This document shows, in pieces, positions 28,419-36,582 of a stretch of 64,000 nucleotides of DNA (the stretch's first letter is position 1; each line of letters begins with the position of its first letter). Source of the DNA: Terrilactibacillus tamarindi (lineage in GTDB: Bacteria > Bacillota > Bacilli > Bacillales > Sporolactobacillaceae); assembly GCF_009718825.1 (NCBI RefSeq), contig NZ_WNHB01000001.1:62001-126000 (forward strand). The letters run 5' to 3'. A program made the translations under genes and the position numbers. Below the pieces are notes generated by a model. It was given only the letters and a program-made list of their open reading frames with translations. It was not told the origin of the DNA and searched no databases.

Positions 28419-28967
28419 GTGAGTCATATATTGATTATTAATGGTTATCAAACTTATGGTGAACCTAAGGGTAAATTGAATGAAACACTCGCAGATGAAA
28501 TGGAACGATTACTCAAGGGAAAGCATGAAATTAAACGAACTAATATTGATAAAGGCTATAAGATTAGTGACGAGCAAGAGAAGTTTGTTTGGGCAGATAC
28601 GATTATCTTCCAAACACCAGTTTATTGGTTTAATGTACCTGGCTTATTGAAAACGTATATTGATGAAGTTTACAGATCTGGAATTTTCTTCTCTGGTAGA
28701 GGTGAATATGGACGCGGGGGATTGTTTAAGGATAAACATTATATGCTATCAACAACCTGGAATGCTCCAAGAGAGGCATTTCAAAATGAAACGGCCTTTT
28801 TAGGTGGTAAAACAGTCGATGACATTTTCTTAGGATTTCACAAAACCCAAGAGTTCGTAGGTATGAAAAAGTTAGAAACATTCACAGTACATGATGTTGT
28901 TCATCACCCACAAATCGACATTTACTTAGAGGAATTGAAGAAACATTTAGAGATCACCATAAAATAA
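28419..28967 (+). CDS. Flavodoxin-fold NAD(P)H quinone oxidoreductase (MdaB-like)
   Basis: The 182-residue protein has a flavodoxin-like fold with ILIINGYQTY at the first strand, a DTIIFQTPVYWFNVPGLLKTYID segment (the FMN/FAD phosphate and isoalloxazine contact loop) and GRGGLFKDKHYMLSTTWN. These fit the MdaB/KefF/NQO group of two-electron quinone reductases, which protect against quinone stress. The GTG start at 28419 follows GGAGGGTG. It stands between yhaL and the convergent prsA and has no partner gene. Confidence 0.88.
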   Translation: MSHILIINGYQTYGEPKGKLNETLADEMERLLKGKHEIKRTNIDKGYKISDEQEKFVWADTIIFQTPVYWFNVPGLLKTYIDEVYRSGIFFSGRGEYGRGGLFKDKHYMLSTTWNAPREAFQNETAFLGGKTVDDIFLGFHKTQEFVGMKKLETFTVHDVVHHPQIDIYLEELKKHLEITIK

Positions 28968-29011
28968 CCGTTTTAATCACACGAATCTACCCCATTTTTA
29001 TAAAAATAAGA

Positions 29012-29047
29012 TAAAAAAATAACACTCATAACGAGTGTTACTTTTTT
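29012..29047. terminator. Bidirectional terminator between the oxidoreductase gene and prsA
   Basis: TAACACTC (29020-29027) pairs with GAGTGTTA (29033-29040), with seven A residues on one side and six T residues on the other. Confidence 0.85.
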
Positions 29048-29056
29048 ATCCTTAAC

Positions 29057-29920
29057 TTATTCTCCAGTAGAAGTGCTTGTGGCTGGACTATCAAATAATC
29101 CTTTGAAAGATTTGTCTTTCACGTCAACATCACTTTTCTTAATAAGACTTTGGAGAACCTGCTCTTGTGATTTAGATTTTGATTGTTTTACAGCATCAAC
29201 AGCTGCTGATTTTAAATCATTGTATGAATCTTTAACACCTGTTAATTTAATGACATGGTAACCAAATTGGGTTTTTACTGGTGAACTTACTTCATTAACT
29301 TTAAGTTTAAAGGCAGCTTTTTCAAAGTCGGCGTCCATGGCTCCTTTTTTAAACCAGCCTAGGTCTCCGCCTTTATCTTTTGTTGCATCAGTACCGTATT
29401 TTTTAGCAAGATCTGAGAATTTTTTGCCCTCTTTTAATTGTTTTTCGATACTATCAGCTGTCTTTTTGTCTTTTACAAGAATGTGACTTGCTTTAATCTG
29501 TTTTAGCTGATCTTTGTTTTTGTTGTAATAATCTTTAGCTTCTTTATCCGAGACTTTAACCCCATCAGTTTCTGCTTTTGTGAGTAAGAGTTGTTGTCTT
29601 ACATTGTCTCTAAATTGTTTTTCCGTCAACCCATTTTGTTGGAGAGCCAATTGAAACTGCTCATCTGATCCAACTGATTTTTTAATTTCATTAATTTTAG
29701 CATCAATTTCTTTTTTGGTAACTTTATAATGTTTAGATAGAATTTTATCATAAACCATTTGTTGTAAGACTTGTTTTCCATAAGTGTCTTTCATCTCATT
29801 GTAGAGATCATCCTTAGACACATTACCTGCATTTGTACTTACAATTGTATCATTGTTGCCACAAGCAGCTAAGCTTGAGAGACCAATGACAGCAGCAAGA
29901 ATGATAATTAATTTCTTCAC
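29057..29920 (-). CDS. prsA: Foldase lipoprotein PrsA (parvulin-type peptidyl-prolyl isomerase)
   Basis: PrsA is a membrane-anchored extracytoplasmic foldase that helps secreted proteins mature. The 287-residue precursor has a lipoprotein signal with lipobox SLAAC (Cys20), an N-terminal helical chaperone region and a parvulin domain starting KQIKASHILVKD (about 134) and including GGDLGWFKKGAM and FGYHVIKLTG. The GTG at 29920 is chosen because AGGAGTGA is eight bases upstream; a GTG at 29932 would touch the binding site. Its substrates' folding stress is what a CssRS system senses, and cssRS lies 2-4 kb away. Confidence 0.95.
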   Translation of the reverse strand: MKKLIIILAAVIGLSSLAACGNNDTIVSTNAGNVSKDDLYNEMKDTYGKQVLQQMVYDKILSKHYKVTKKEIDAKINEIKKSVGSDEQFQLALQQNGLTEKQFRDNVRQQLLLTKAETDGVKVSDKEAKDYYNKNKDQLKQIKASHILVKDKKTADSIEKQLKEGKKFSDLAKKYGTDATKDKGGDLGWFKKGAMDADFEKAAFKLKVNEVSSPVKTQFGYHVIKLTGVKDSYNDLKSAAVDAVKQSKSKSQEQVLQSLIKKSDVDVKDKSFKGLFDSPATSTSTGE

Positions 29921-30195
29921 GTGTTGTCTCACTCCTAGTTATATATTTATCCCACTGTTTGGGTTCCCATTCAGTTTAATATTGTAAACCTATCATATAC
30001 AATTAATCAAATTCATTTGAATGCGAGTTGCTATATTCATTTATGTATTGGAAAACATATAATGGTGGGTCATCAAGCAACTATGTCCCATTCTAACTGA
30101 TAGATGACCAACTTGTCGAGAAAATGGGAAAATTCACATGGTATATCGTAGCATTAGGTCTGAATGATTGGATGACAAACCTATGTGATCAACAA

Positions 30196-30378
30196 TTAAT
30201 AAAAAAACAATTCGTAATAACTAGACATTAGCAATAAAAGGATACTAACATTTACTCTTTTAAAAATAAGTTCATGTCGCTCTTTGGGAATGCTTTTCTT
30301 TGTGCAGAGTTCATTAGTTAAGTAATTGAATAAATATATAATAAAGATAGCAAATAAAATAAATAATAAGAGAACCAT
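30196..30378 (-). CDS. Small two-segment membrane protein, unknown
   Basis: The 60-residue frame starts with a hydrophobic segment VLLLFILFAIFIIYLFNYL and has a second one (VSILLLLMSSYY) near the end, separated by a basic stretch KSIPKERHELIFKR. The ATG at 30378 has a perfect GGAGG seven bases upstream, the main reason to believe it is translated. A longer frame from 30414 lacks such a site. No family is recognised. It is divergent from the YpmS-like gene. Confidence 0.5.
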   Translation of the reverse strand: MVLLLFILFAIFIIYLFNYLTNELCTKKSIPKERHELIFKRVNVSILLLLMSSYYELFFY

Positions 30379-30482
30379 ACCTAGACCTCCGGTAAATTTA
30401 CAAACGCATACCATTAGACTATCAAAAGAGGCGAAAAAATGATAGTCTTAAACTGGATAATTAATGAGGAGTGGCAGCCTGA

Positions 30483-31058
30483 ATGAATAAATGGAAAAGT
30501 GCGTTTTTTGCTTTAATCACACTTATAGTGTTGGTATGCGTTGGACTTTCAGTATTATTTTACAATCTTTTCGTCGTACATACTTCCCATCAAAACATTA
30601 TCACGGAACCTCATCATGTTGGTGGACCGATCTTCTCCGTCAATGCGAATAAACAACGGTTAACGGATATGATCAATAGCGAGATTCAGGACCACCAAAA
30701 TGACCAGTTAACTTACCAAGTAGAATTAAATAATGATGTGACATTAACAGGTGATTTAAAAGTTTTAGGAATGGGCATACCATTTACTATGTCATTTGAT
30801 CCAAAAGTGACAGCTAGCGGCGACATTATCCTGAAAGAAAAATCTGTAACCTTGGGAAGAGTTAATCTACCTGACGAACAGGTCCTGCAATTTATCGACA
30901 ACGGGACGAATTTCCCTGACTGGGTTGTTATTCAGTCAAGCAAAAAACAAATCTATGTTAATTTGAATGAAATGCCTCTAAATGATCAATTTTATTTAAA
31001 AGCAAAAGACATTCAACTTCAAAAGGATAAGATTAATTTTGATGTTTATCAAAAATAA
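30483..31058 (+). CDS. YpmS-like membrane-anchored protein (DUF2140)
   Basis: The 191-residue protein has one N-terminal membrane span (about 7-29) and an outward-facing domain with PIFSVNANKQRLTDMINSEI, GDLKVLGMGIPFTMSFDPKV and LPDEQVLQFI, the pattern of the YpmS/DUF2140 family. The function is unknown; the domain is probably exposed on the outer face of the membrane. GAGGAGTGG precedes ATG 30483. It is followed, after a short gap, by the aminopeptidase gene. Confidence 0.82.
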   Translation: MNKWKSAFFALITLIVLVCVGLSVLFYNLFVVHTSHQNIITEPHHVGGPIFSVNANKQRLTDMINSEIQDHQNDQLTYQVELNNDVTLTGDLKVLGMGIPFTMSFDPKVTASGDIILKEKSVTLGRVNLPDEQVLQFIDNGTNFPDWVVIQSSKKQIYVNLNEMPLNDQFYLKAKDIQLQKDKINFDVYQK

Positions 31059-31116
31059 GTCGTAATCGCCCTTTGTCTCAAAATGGAATTCTAAAATAAT
31101 TGAGGAGGTAAAAAGT

Positions 31117-32349
31117 ATGATATCGTTTGAGGACCAATTTACGAACTATGCAAAGCTAGCTATTAAAATAGGGATAAATCTGCAAAAGGGACAAGATCTT
31201 GTCATTATTGCCCCAGTCAAAGCCATTCAATTTGTAGAAAAGGTAACCGAAATAGCGTATCAAGAGGGAGCGAAACACGTCTATTTCGACTGGACAGATC
31301 ATGACCTTCAATTAACGAAACTTACATATGCACCAAATGAAACATTTAAAGAATACCCAACTTGGAAAGCGAAAGGATTTGAAAAGTTGGCGTCAGAAGG
31401 AGCGGCGTTTCTTCTGATTCGGACACCTTCATTGGACCTATTTTCAGATATTGATCCCACTAAATTGGAAACGGAAATTAGAACAGAAAATCAAGCGTTA
31501 TTTGACTATAGAGAATATCGAATGTCAGATAAGGTTAGCTGGAATATCATAGCTGTTCCATCGGATCAATGGGCCTTGAAATTGTTCCCAAATGAAGACC
31601 TAGAGACTGCAACAAAAAAATTATGGAAAACTTTGTTTAAAATGACACGTGCAGATCAAGACGATCCGATTGGAGCATGGGAAAAACATCAAAAAACGTT
31701 AGAAGAAAAAATGAATTACTTGAATGAAAAAAAATATCATCAATTGCATTATACAGCTCCAGGTACTGACTTAACGATAACTTTTGACAAAGACTATCTA
31801 TGGGCTGGGGGTGCAGCGACGAATCAAGAAGGACATCATTTTATGCCCAATATACCGACAGAAGAAGTTTTTACTTTGCCGTTAAAAACAGGAGTAAATG
31901 GAACAGTCACAAGTACTCTGCCATTAAATTACAATGGAACTTTAATTGAAAAAATATCGCTAACATTTAAAGATGGAAGAATTATTGAAGCACATGCTGA
32001 TAAGGGAGAAGAGACGTTAAAACGTTTGATAAATACCGATGATGGTTCTCACTACCTTGGTGAAGTTGCTCTTGTACCGTATAATTCACCCATTTCTCAA
32101 TCAGGCATGACCTTTTTCATGACCTTATTTGATGAAAATGCCTCTTGCCACCTTGCTATAGGGAAAGCCTATCCAAAGTGTTTAGAGAATGGAGCTAATA
32201 TGACCCGAGAAGAATTAGATCAACATGGAGCAAATACGAGCCTTGTGCATGTCGATTTCATGGTGGGTTCAGAAGAACTTTCAATTGATGGTATAACGAA
32301 CAGTGGTGAAAGAGAACCTGTATTCCGACAAGGTCTTTGGGCGTTTTGA
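31117..32349 (+). CDS. ampS: M29 family aminopeptidase
   Basis: The 410-residue enzyme matches thermophilic aminopeptidase/AmpS of peptidase clan M29. Metal-ligand regions include NIPTEEVFTLP (Glu), LGEVALVP (Glu), ASCHLAIGKAYP (His) and LVHVDFMVGS (His and Asp near the C-terminus). It removes N-terminal residues from peptides in the cytosol with Co or Zn. A strong GGAGG precedes the ATG. A terminator sits about 110 bp downstream, after a hairpin-rich stretch. Confidence 0.95.
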   Translation: MISFEDQFTNYAKLAIKIGINLQKGQDLVIIAPVKAIQFVEKVTEIAYQEGAKHVYFDWTDHDLQLTKLTYAPNETFKEYPTWKAKGFEKLASEGAAFLLIRTPSLDLFSDIDPTKLETEIRTENQALFDYREYRMSDKVSWNIIAVPSDQWALKLFPNEDLETATKKLWKTLFKMTRADQDDPIGAWEKHQKTLEEKMNYLNEKKYHQLHYTAPGTDLTITFDKDYLWAGGAATNQEGHHFMPNIPTEEVFTLPLKTGVNGTVTSTLPLNYNGTLIEKISLTFKDGRIIEAHADKGEETLKRLINTDDGSHYLGEVALVPYNSPISQSGMTFFMTLFDENASCHLAIGKAYPKCLENGANMTREELDQHGANTSLVHVDFMVGSEELSIDGITNSGEREPVFRQGLWAF

Positions 32350-32361
32350 TTAGATTATGTC

Positions 32362-32418
32362 AACATGGCTAGCAGGCAAGGTTAAAGCCTTGAAAAGTGA
32401 TTTTTGAGTAGCCGTGTT
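32362..32418. other. Nested stem-loop in the gap after ampS
   Basis: AACATGGCTA (32362-32371) pairs fully with TAGCCGTGTT (32409-32418), one pair being G-U. Inside, CAAGG (32377-32381) pairs with CCTTG (32388-32392). No T tract follows directly, so it is not a terminator. It may be a small structured RNA or a repeat remnant. Confidence 0.4.
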
Positions 32419-32460
32419 CGCAACATATTAACTATGAATATCTCGTAATATAGACGATAA

Positions 32461-32494
32461 AACACCACCTCTTAATTAAAAGGTGGTGTTTTTC
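32461..32494. terminator. Bidirectional terminator between ampS and ytxH-like gene
   Basis: AACACCACCT pairs perfectly with AGGTGGTGTT around a 10-nt AT loop, followed by T residues; A residues precede it for the minus-strand gene. Confidence 0.85.
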
Positions 32495-32510
32495 GCTTTA
32501 TAACTTAATT

Positions 32511-32849
32511 TTAATCTTTTTTATGAGGGATTTTAGGTATATCGAACTGCCCAATCGCTTCTTTTAATTTAACAAGATGCGGCTGAACATCTGCTTTCCA
32601 TGTGCTAACCAGCTCGCTGACATCCTTTACCGTTGATTTAATGGTTGGAATACTTTCTTGAGTTAACTGCTGGACTTGATCTTTTACTTGTACAATCGAG
32701 GTCTTAACATCTTTAATTGGTTCTTGGATATTTGTTTTTAAATCTTGACGAAGATCTGACCCTTTTTTGGGGGTTGTTAAGAGAACAGTTACTCCACCAA
32801 CGATTCCACCAATACTGAAACCAAGAAGGTAGGACGAAAATTTTCCCAT
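32511..32849 (-). CDS. YtxH domain protein
   Basis: The 112-residue protein begins with a single glycine-rich membrane span (YLLGFSIGGIVGGVTVLLTTPKKG) typical of the YtxH family, then a long amphipathic helical tail. YtxH-type proteins are general-stress or sporulation associated and of unknown mechanism. ATG 32849 fits GAGGTGATC upstream; a GTG at 32858 lies within that site. It is convergent with ampS. Confidence 0.82.
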   Translation of the reverse strand: MGKFSSYLLGFSIGGIVGGVTVLLTTPKKGSDLRQDLKTNIQEPIKDVKTSIVQVKDQVQQLTQESIPTIKSTVKDVSELVSTWKADVQPHLVKLKEAIGQFDIPKIPHKKD

Positions 32850-33016
32850 TTTGATCACCTCATGATTAAATTTGTTGTTTCTAAAGCTATGACATAGCCT
32901 AATATCTAATACGTTTAATTCGGTACTACATCAACTGAGCTCCCAAAAAATATAGTTTAAATATAACATGATTATAATACATTTTGCATAGCTTATCACT
33001 ACAGGAGGAATGCATT

Positions 33017-33211
33017 ATGATCATCTTGCTTATGTTACTATTCATATTCGGCTTTGCTTGCATTATTTATTCTATTACTAATATTTTAAATAATCCCCGG
33101 CTTCCTTTTAGAAATGTCGTTCAGCAAAAGCTCGTTAAGAAAATTAAGTTGATTGGCGTAATAGGTATCATCTTTGTTTTATTTGGCTGGTTGTTGCTCC
33201 GTTCAGGATAA
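33017..33211 (+). CDS. Small two-TM membrane protein, unknown
   Basis: The 64-residue protein has two hydrophobic helices (LLMLLFIFGFACIIYSIT and IGVIGIIFVLFGWLLL) with a basic loop LVKKIKL between. AGGAGG is placed seven to eight bases before ATG 33017. It is not a family I can name. It sits between the YtxH gene (divergent) and hit (convergent). Confidence 0.6.
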   Translation: MIILLMLLFIFGFACIIYSITNILNNPRLPFRNVVQQKLVKKIKLIGVIGIIFVLFGWLLLRSG

Positions 33212-33218
33212 AGAAATA

Positions 33219-33653
33219 TTATTTAACGGTATGAGTTTTAATTTGCTCTGCAATCGATTTTCGATCAGCCTCAGTATAATCATCCATATGGGATTGAAAA
33301 ACAGGTGTGAACCCATCAGTTTCATCATACCGTGGTATGAGGTGTACATGGTAATGAAAAACAGTTTGGCTAGCAATTGAACCATTATTATTAATGATAT
33401 TCATACCAGCTGGTTTAAAGGCATCTTTAATTGCATTTGCAATCATAGGAACTTTTTTGTAAATAGCAGCCGCTGTTTCTGGATCAAGTTGAAAGATATC
33501 TTGTTGATGTTTTTTAGGAATTACGAGCGTATGGCCTTTCGTCACTTGACTCAAATCAAGGAAAGCATATATATCCTCATTTTCAAAAACTTTAGCACTT
33601 GGGATTTCACCTTTTATGATTTTACAAAAAACACAATTTTCATCATGCGACAT
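33219..33653 (-). CDS. hit: HIT family nucleotide hydrolase
   Basis: The 144-residue histidine-triad protein begins CVFCKIIKGEIPS, with Cys residues of the zinc-binding type, and has the catalytic triad HYHVHLIPRY near residue 99. HIT proteins hydrolyse nucleoside phosphoramidates and dinucleotides. AAAGGATG precedes the ATG. It is divergent from ecsA, as hit and ecsAB are in B. subtilis. Confidence 0.95.
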   Translation of the reverse strand: MSHDENCVFCKIIKGEIPSAKVFENEDIYAFLDLSQVTKGHTLVIPKKHQQDIFQLDPETAAAIYKKVPMIANAIKDAFKPAGMNIINNNGSIASQTVFHYHVHLIPRYDETDGFTPVFQSHMDDYTEADRKSIAEQIKTHTVK

Positions 33654-33961
33654 TTTAAGTCATCCTTTCTTTTATGTATGGACTCATCTTATAATCTCCA
33701 TTTTACCTCATCTATTCGCTGAATTCATTTATTTTTGATAAACTAAGTTAAGATAGTAAAGGAAGTATACCTGAATAACATTTTTTCTATACATATGAGC
33801 TTATGAAGTGAGTGTCAAATTAGTCGCTCTTCCATTTATCCTTACCAACTTTCTAAGGATGAACCATTAGTCTTTCCGTTTGTGAAAGTGTTGAGCGAGT
33901 AATATCCTTGAACATAAGAACAGAATGGTAAATCATAAAGTTGAAAGCGAGTGAAATAGAC

Positions 33962-34714
33962 ATGAATTCTATATTGGAAGTTAATCATCTGGTCGGAGGA
34001 TACAGTAGGCAAAATGACGTTCTACATGATATTTCATTTGAAATCAAACCAGGTGAACTTGTTGGACTTGTGGGTTTGAACGGTGCTGGGAAAAGTACAA
34101 CCATCAAACATATCTTAGGTCTACTACAGCCACATTCAGGAGACATTAACCTTAACGGAGTTGGTATTAAAGAAAATATGGAACACTATCGAAGACAAAT
34201 TGCTTATGTTCCAGAAACTCCAGAATTATACGAGCATCTAACTTTAAAAGAGCATTTATCATTATCAGCAATGGCTTATGGGATAGATAAGAGCGATTTT
34301 GAACGTCGTGTGGAAGATTTGGCGGTTCGTTTCCGAATGGAGAAAAGGCTTAATTGGTTTCCAGGTCAATTTTCAAAAGGGATGAAGCAAAAAGTCATGA
34401 TTATGTGTGCTTTTCTAGTGAACCCTTCCCTTTATGTTGTAGACGAGCCTTTCGTTGGGTTAGATCCAATTGGCATTCAATCCTTCCTTGATCTAATGAT
34501 CGAAATGAAAGAAAAAGGATGCGGGATTCTCATGTCGACTCATATTTTATCAACGGCTGAACAATATTGTGACCGCTTTATCATTTTACATGATGGAAAA
34601 TGCGTCGTTCAAGGAAAACTTGAAGAGATTAAGGAAAAGTACGGTAAACGACATGCGACCCTTCACGATATTTATGTTGCTATTGCAAAGGGAGATACGG
34701 CATGGATTCATTAA
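33962..34714 (+). CDS. ecsA: ABC transporter ATPase EcsA
   Basis: The 250-residue ATPase has Walker A GLNGAGKST, signature FSKGMKQKV in place of canonical LSGGQ, Walker B LYVVDEPFVGLDP and the switch His in MSTHILST. It pairs with EcsB, the membrane subunit. In Bacillus, Ecs affects protein secretion, competence and intramembrane proteolysis by RasP. ATG 33962 is chosen; the upstream TTG adds seven residues. The binding site GAGTGA is weak. The gene overlaps ecsB by 13 bases. Confidence 0.93.
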   Translation: MNSILEVNHLVGGYSRQNDVLHDISFEIKPGELVGLVGLNGAGKSTTIKHILGLLQPHSGDINLNGVGIKENMEHYRRQIAYVPETPELYEHLTLKEHLSLSAMAYGIDKSDFERRVEDLAVRFRMEKRLNWFPGQFSKGMKQKVMIMCAFLVNPSLYVVDEPFVGLDPIGIQSFLDLMIEMKEKGCGILMSTHILSTAEQYCDRFIILHDGKCVVQGKLEEIKEKYGKRHATLHDIYVAIAKGDTAWIH

Positions 34715-35916
34715 TATCTTTATGGCAGAGACGTGTAAGAGATTATTGGACCATGGCGAGCCGTTATTGGGGCATTATTGGGAAAAATAGTGGACTCATG
34801 TTTACGCTCTATGTTCTTATTATTTTAGGAAGCGTTTATTATAAAAAAACATTGGATCAATTACCAGAAACATTTCCCGTTTCCTTCATTTTAACTGTTA
34901 TTTTTGGCTTTTTTGTAATTAGGACACCGATACGAACCTTTGTTCAACAGGCAGATGTCGTTTTTTTACTCCCGTTAGAGAGTCAGATGGGACGTTATTT
35001 TTATAAAAGTTGTCGATATAGTTTTATGCTGCAGTGTGCCACACTCATCGTTGTTTTTGTTCTATTTTCACCACTTTACCTTAAATATCCGATGCATAGC
35101 GTAGCGTCGTATCTGCTAACGTTAATCCTTGCTTTTTTTGTTAAAGCCTGGAATATGGATTGTAAATGGTATGAGCAATATTCGGAGAATCCATTAGTAT
35201 TAAGAGTCATTCGTAGCTGTTTGACGCTTTTATTTTTCTATGCCGTACTTAGTAAGCAATCAATCGTCCTTGTCATCTCTTATGTCATAGTGATGGGTTT
35301 AGTCTCTTACTTTCTTTTTCATCGGCAGAAAGCAGGGGGGGTGTTACATTGGGACAGGCTAATCGCAATGGAAAATCATCAAATGATGCTTCTGTTAAGA
35401 TTTGCGAACCTATTTGTTGACGTCCCGCAGCTGAAGGGTCGAGTAAAATCCCGTCCTTGGTTAAATATATTTCTGAAATTCCGTAAATTTGATAAGGTTC
35501 ACGTTTTCCGGTACTTATACTTCTCAATTTTCTTAAGGGCAGAAGATTATCTAGGTATTTATCTGAGATTGACCCTTGTTGGAGCGATTTTATCTTTTTA
35601 TACAGACCATGATGTATTTGCTTTATTTATTATACTTTCCGTTCTATATCTTACAGGGCTTCAACTCTTTGGAATTTTTACTAGACCGGTGCCTCAAGCA
35701 TTAGCGGGGATGTACCCAATTACAAAGACAGTAAAAGTAAAGAGTTATTGTTCTATCATTTTGATTTGTTTGATCGTTCAGGGGCTCTTTTTATCGATCA
35801 TCACAACTATCTCACATCTAAGGATTTCGTTCGTTCTCTTGTCAATACTCATAACGATGGTTGTAAGTGTAGGTTTAAGCTATGGATATTATTACAAAAA
35901 ATTAATTAATGATTAG
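34702..35916 (+). CDS. ecsB: ABC transporter membrane subunit EcsB
   Basis: The 404-residue protein has about eight membrane spans and the EcsB pattern: an N-terminal amphipathic segment LWQRRVRDYWTMASRYW, conserved VRTPIRTFVQQADVVFLLP-like stretch in the first third (residues about 72-92), and a hydrophobic C-terminal half. It is the only permease for EcsA. Overlap with ecsA indicates translational coupling. No ecsC follows; in B. subtilis ecsC is the third gene of this operon. Confidence 0.92.
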   Translation: MDSLISLWQRRVRDYWTMASRYWGIIGKNSGLMFTLYVLIILGSVYYKKTLDQLPETFPVSFILTVIFGFFVIRTPIRTFVQQADVVFLLPLESQMGRYFYKSCRYSFMLQCATLIVVFVLFSPLYLKYPMHSVASYLLTLILAFFVKAWNMDCKWYEQYSENPLVLRVIRSCLTLLFFYAVLSKQSIVLVISYVIVMGLVSYFLFHRQKAGGVLHWDRLIAMENHQMMLLLRFANLFVDVPQLKGRVKSRPWLNIFLKFRKFDKVHVFRYLYFSIFLRAEDYLGIYLRLTLVGAILSFYTDHDVFALFIILSVLYLTGLQLFGIFTRPVPQALAGMYPITKTVKVKSYCSIILICLIVQGLFLSIITTISHLRISFVLLSILITMVVSVGLSYGYYYKKLIND

Positions 35917-35930
35917 TGAAAAATAAGTAA

Positions 35931-35971
35931 AAAGAAAAAGGATTGCAACTTAAGCAATCCTTTTTCTTTTT
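35931..35971 (+). terminator. Intrinsic terminator after ecsB
   Basis: AAAAGGATTGC and GCAATCCTTTT form a strong stem around a 7-nt loop, flanked by A and T tracts; it may also serve the minus-strand ferritin-like gene. Confidence 0.85.
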
Positions 35972-36015
35972 GGGCCCTGGAACGTCTTCTTTAAAAAAGA
36001 GTTGAAATGGATGGA

Positions 36016-36450
36016 TTACGAAAGACGAGGGTCTTTCAACATCCGTTCCATTTTTTCATAGTGTTGGGTCTCATCAGTGATCATATCTTCTAATGTCACA
36101 GCCAGTTCAGTCAATCCAAGTTCTCTCGCTTTTTCGATTCGTTTTTCATAACGTTTGATGGTATCAAGTTCAGCTTTACTAGCTTCAGTTAACATATCTT
36201 TAACATCGGTCACTTGTTTGACTGGAGCTGGAGTTGTCGTAGGAGTTCCACCATATGTTGATATTTTTTCAGATAAATAGAGGGCATGCCCTTGTTCATC
36301 AGGAATTTCTTCTTCAAAAAACGGTTTAAAGACCTGATAGTAAAGGCCTGTCACTGTTGCTGCATAATACGTATATTGGATAACAGCACCATACTCTGCC
36401 GCCAAGTCTTCATTTAATCCATCAATTAGTTCTTTCATTTCTGGTTTCAT
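36016..36450 (-). CDS. Ferritin-like diiron protein (bacterioferritin/Dps-related)
   Basis: The 144-residue four-helix protein has metal ligands in ferritin order: EYGAVIQYTYYA in helix A, EIPDEQGHALYLSEKI (Glu and His) in helix B, a Glu-rich KRYEKRIEKARELG in helix C and EDMITDETQHYEKME (Glu..Glu..His) in helix D. It probably oxidises or stores iron. ATG 36450 follows AAAGG with nine bases between; the ATG at 36459 is too close to the site. It lies between ecsB (convergent) and the permease gene. Confidence 0.85.
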   Translation of the reverse strand: MKPEMKELIDGLNEDLAAEYGAVIQYTYYAATVTGLYYQVFKPFFEEEIPDEQGHALYLSEKISTYGGTPTTTPAPVKQVTDVKDMLTEASKAELDTIKRYEKRIEKARELGLTELAVTLEDMITDETQHYEKMERMLKDPRLS

Positions 36451-36582
36451 TTTCGTCATCCTTTCTTTTATATCCTCACATTAATCTAGATACCCTTACT
36501 TAGATAAAATAAACGGAAGGATGCACTTATAAACATTGTTTATTAGAGAATGACGATACTAACTTCTTAGAATTCTGATTAG

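Noticed and set aside
30061-30115. GGTCATC/GATGACC inverted repeat near prsA
   Set aside because: The arms are only seven bases and far apart, there is no T tract and no neighbouring signal, so chance is a fair explanation.
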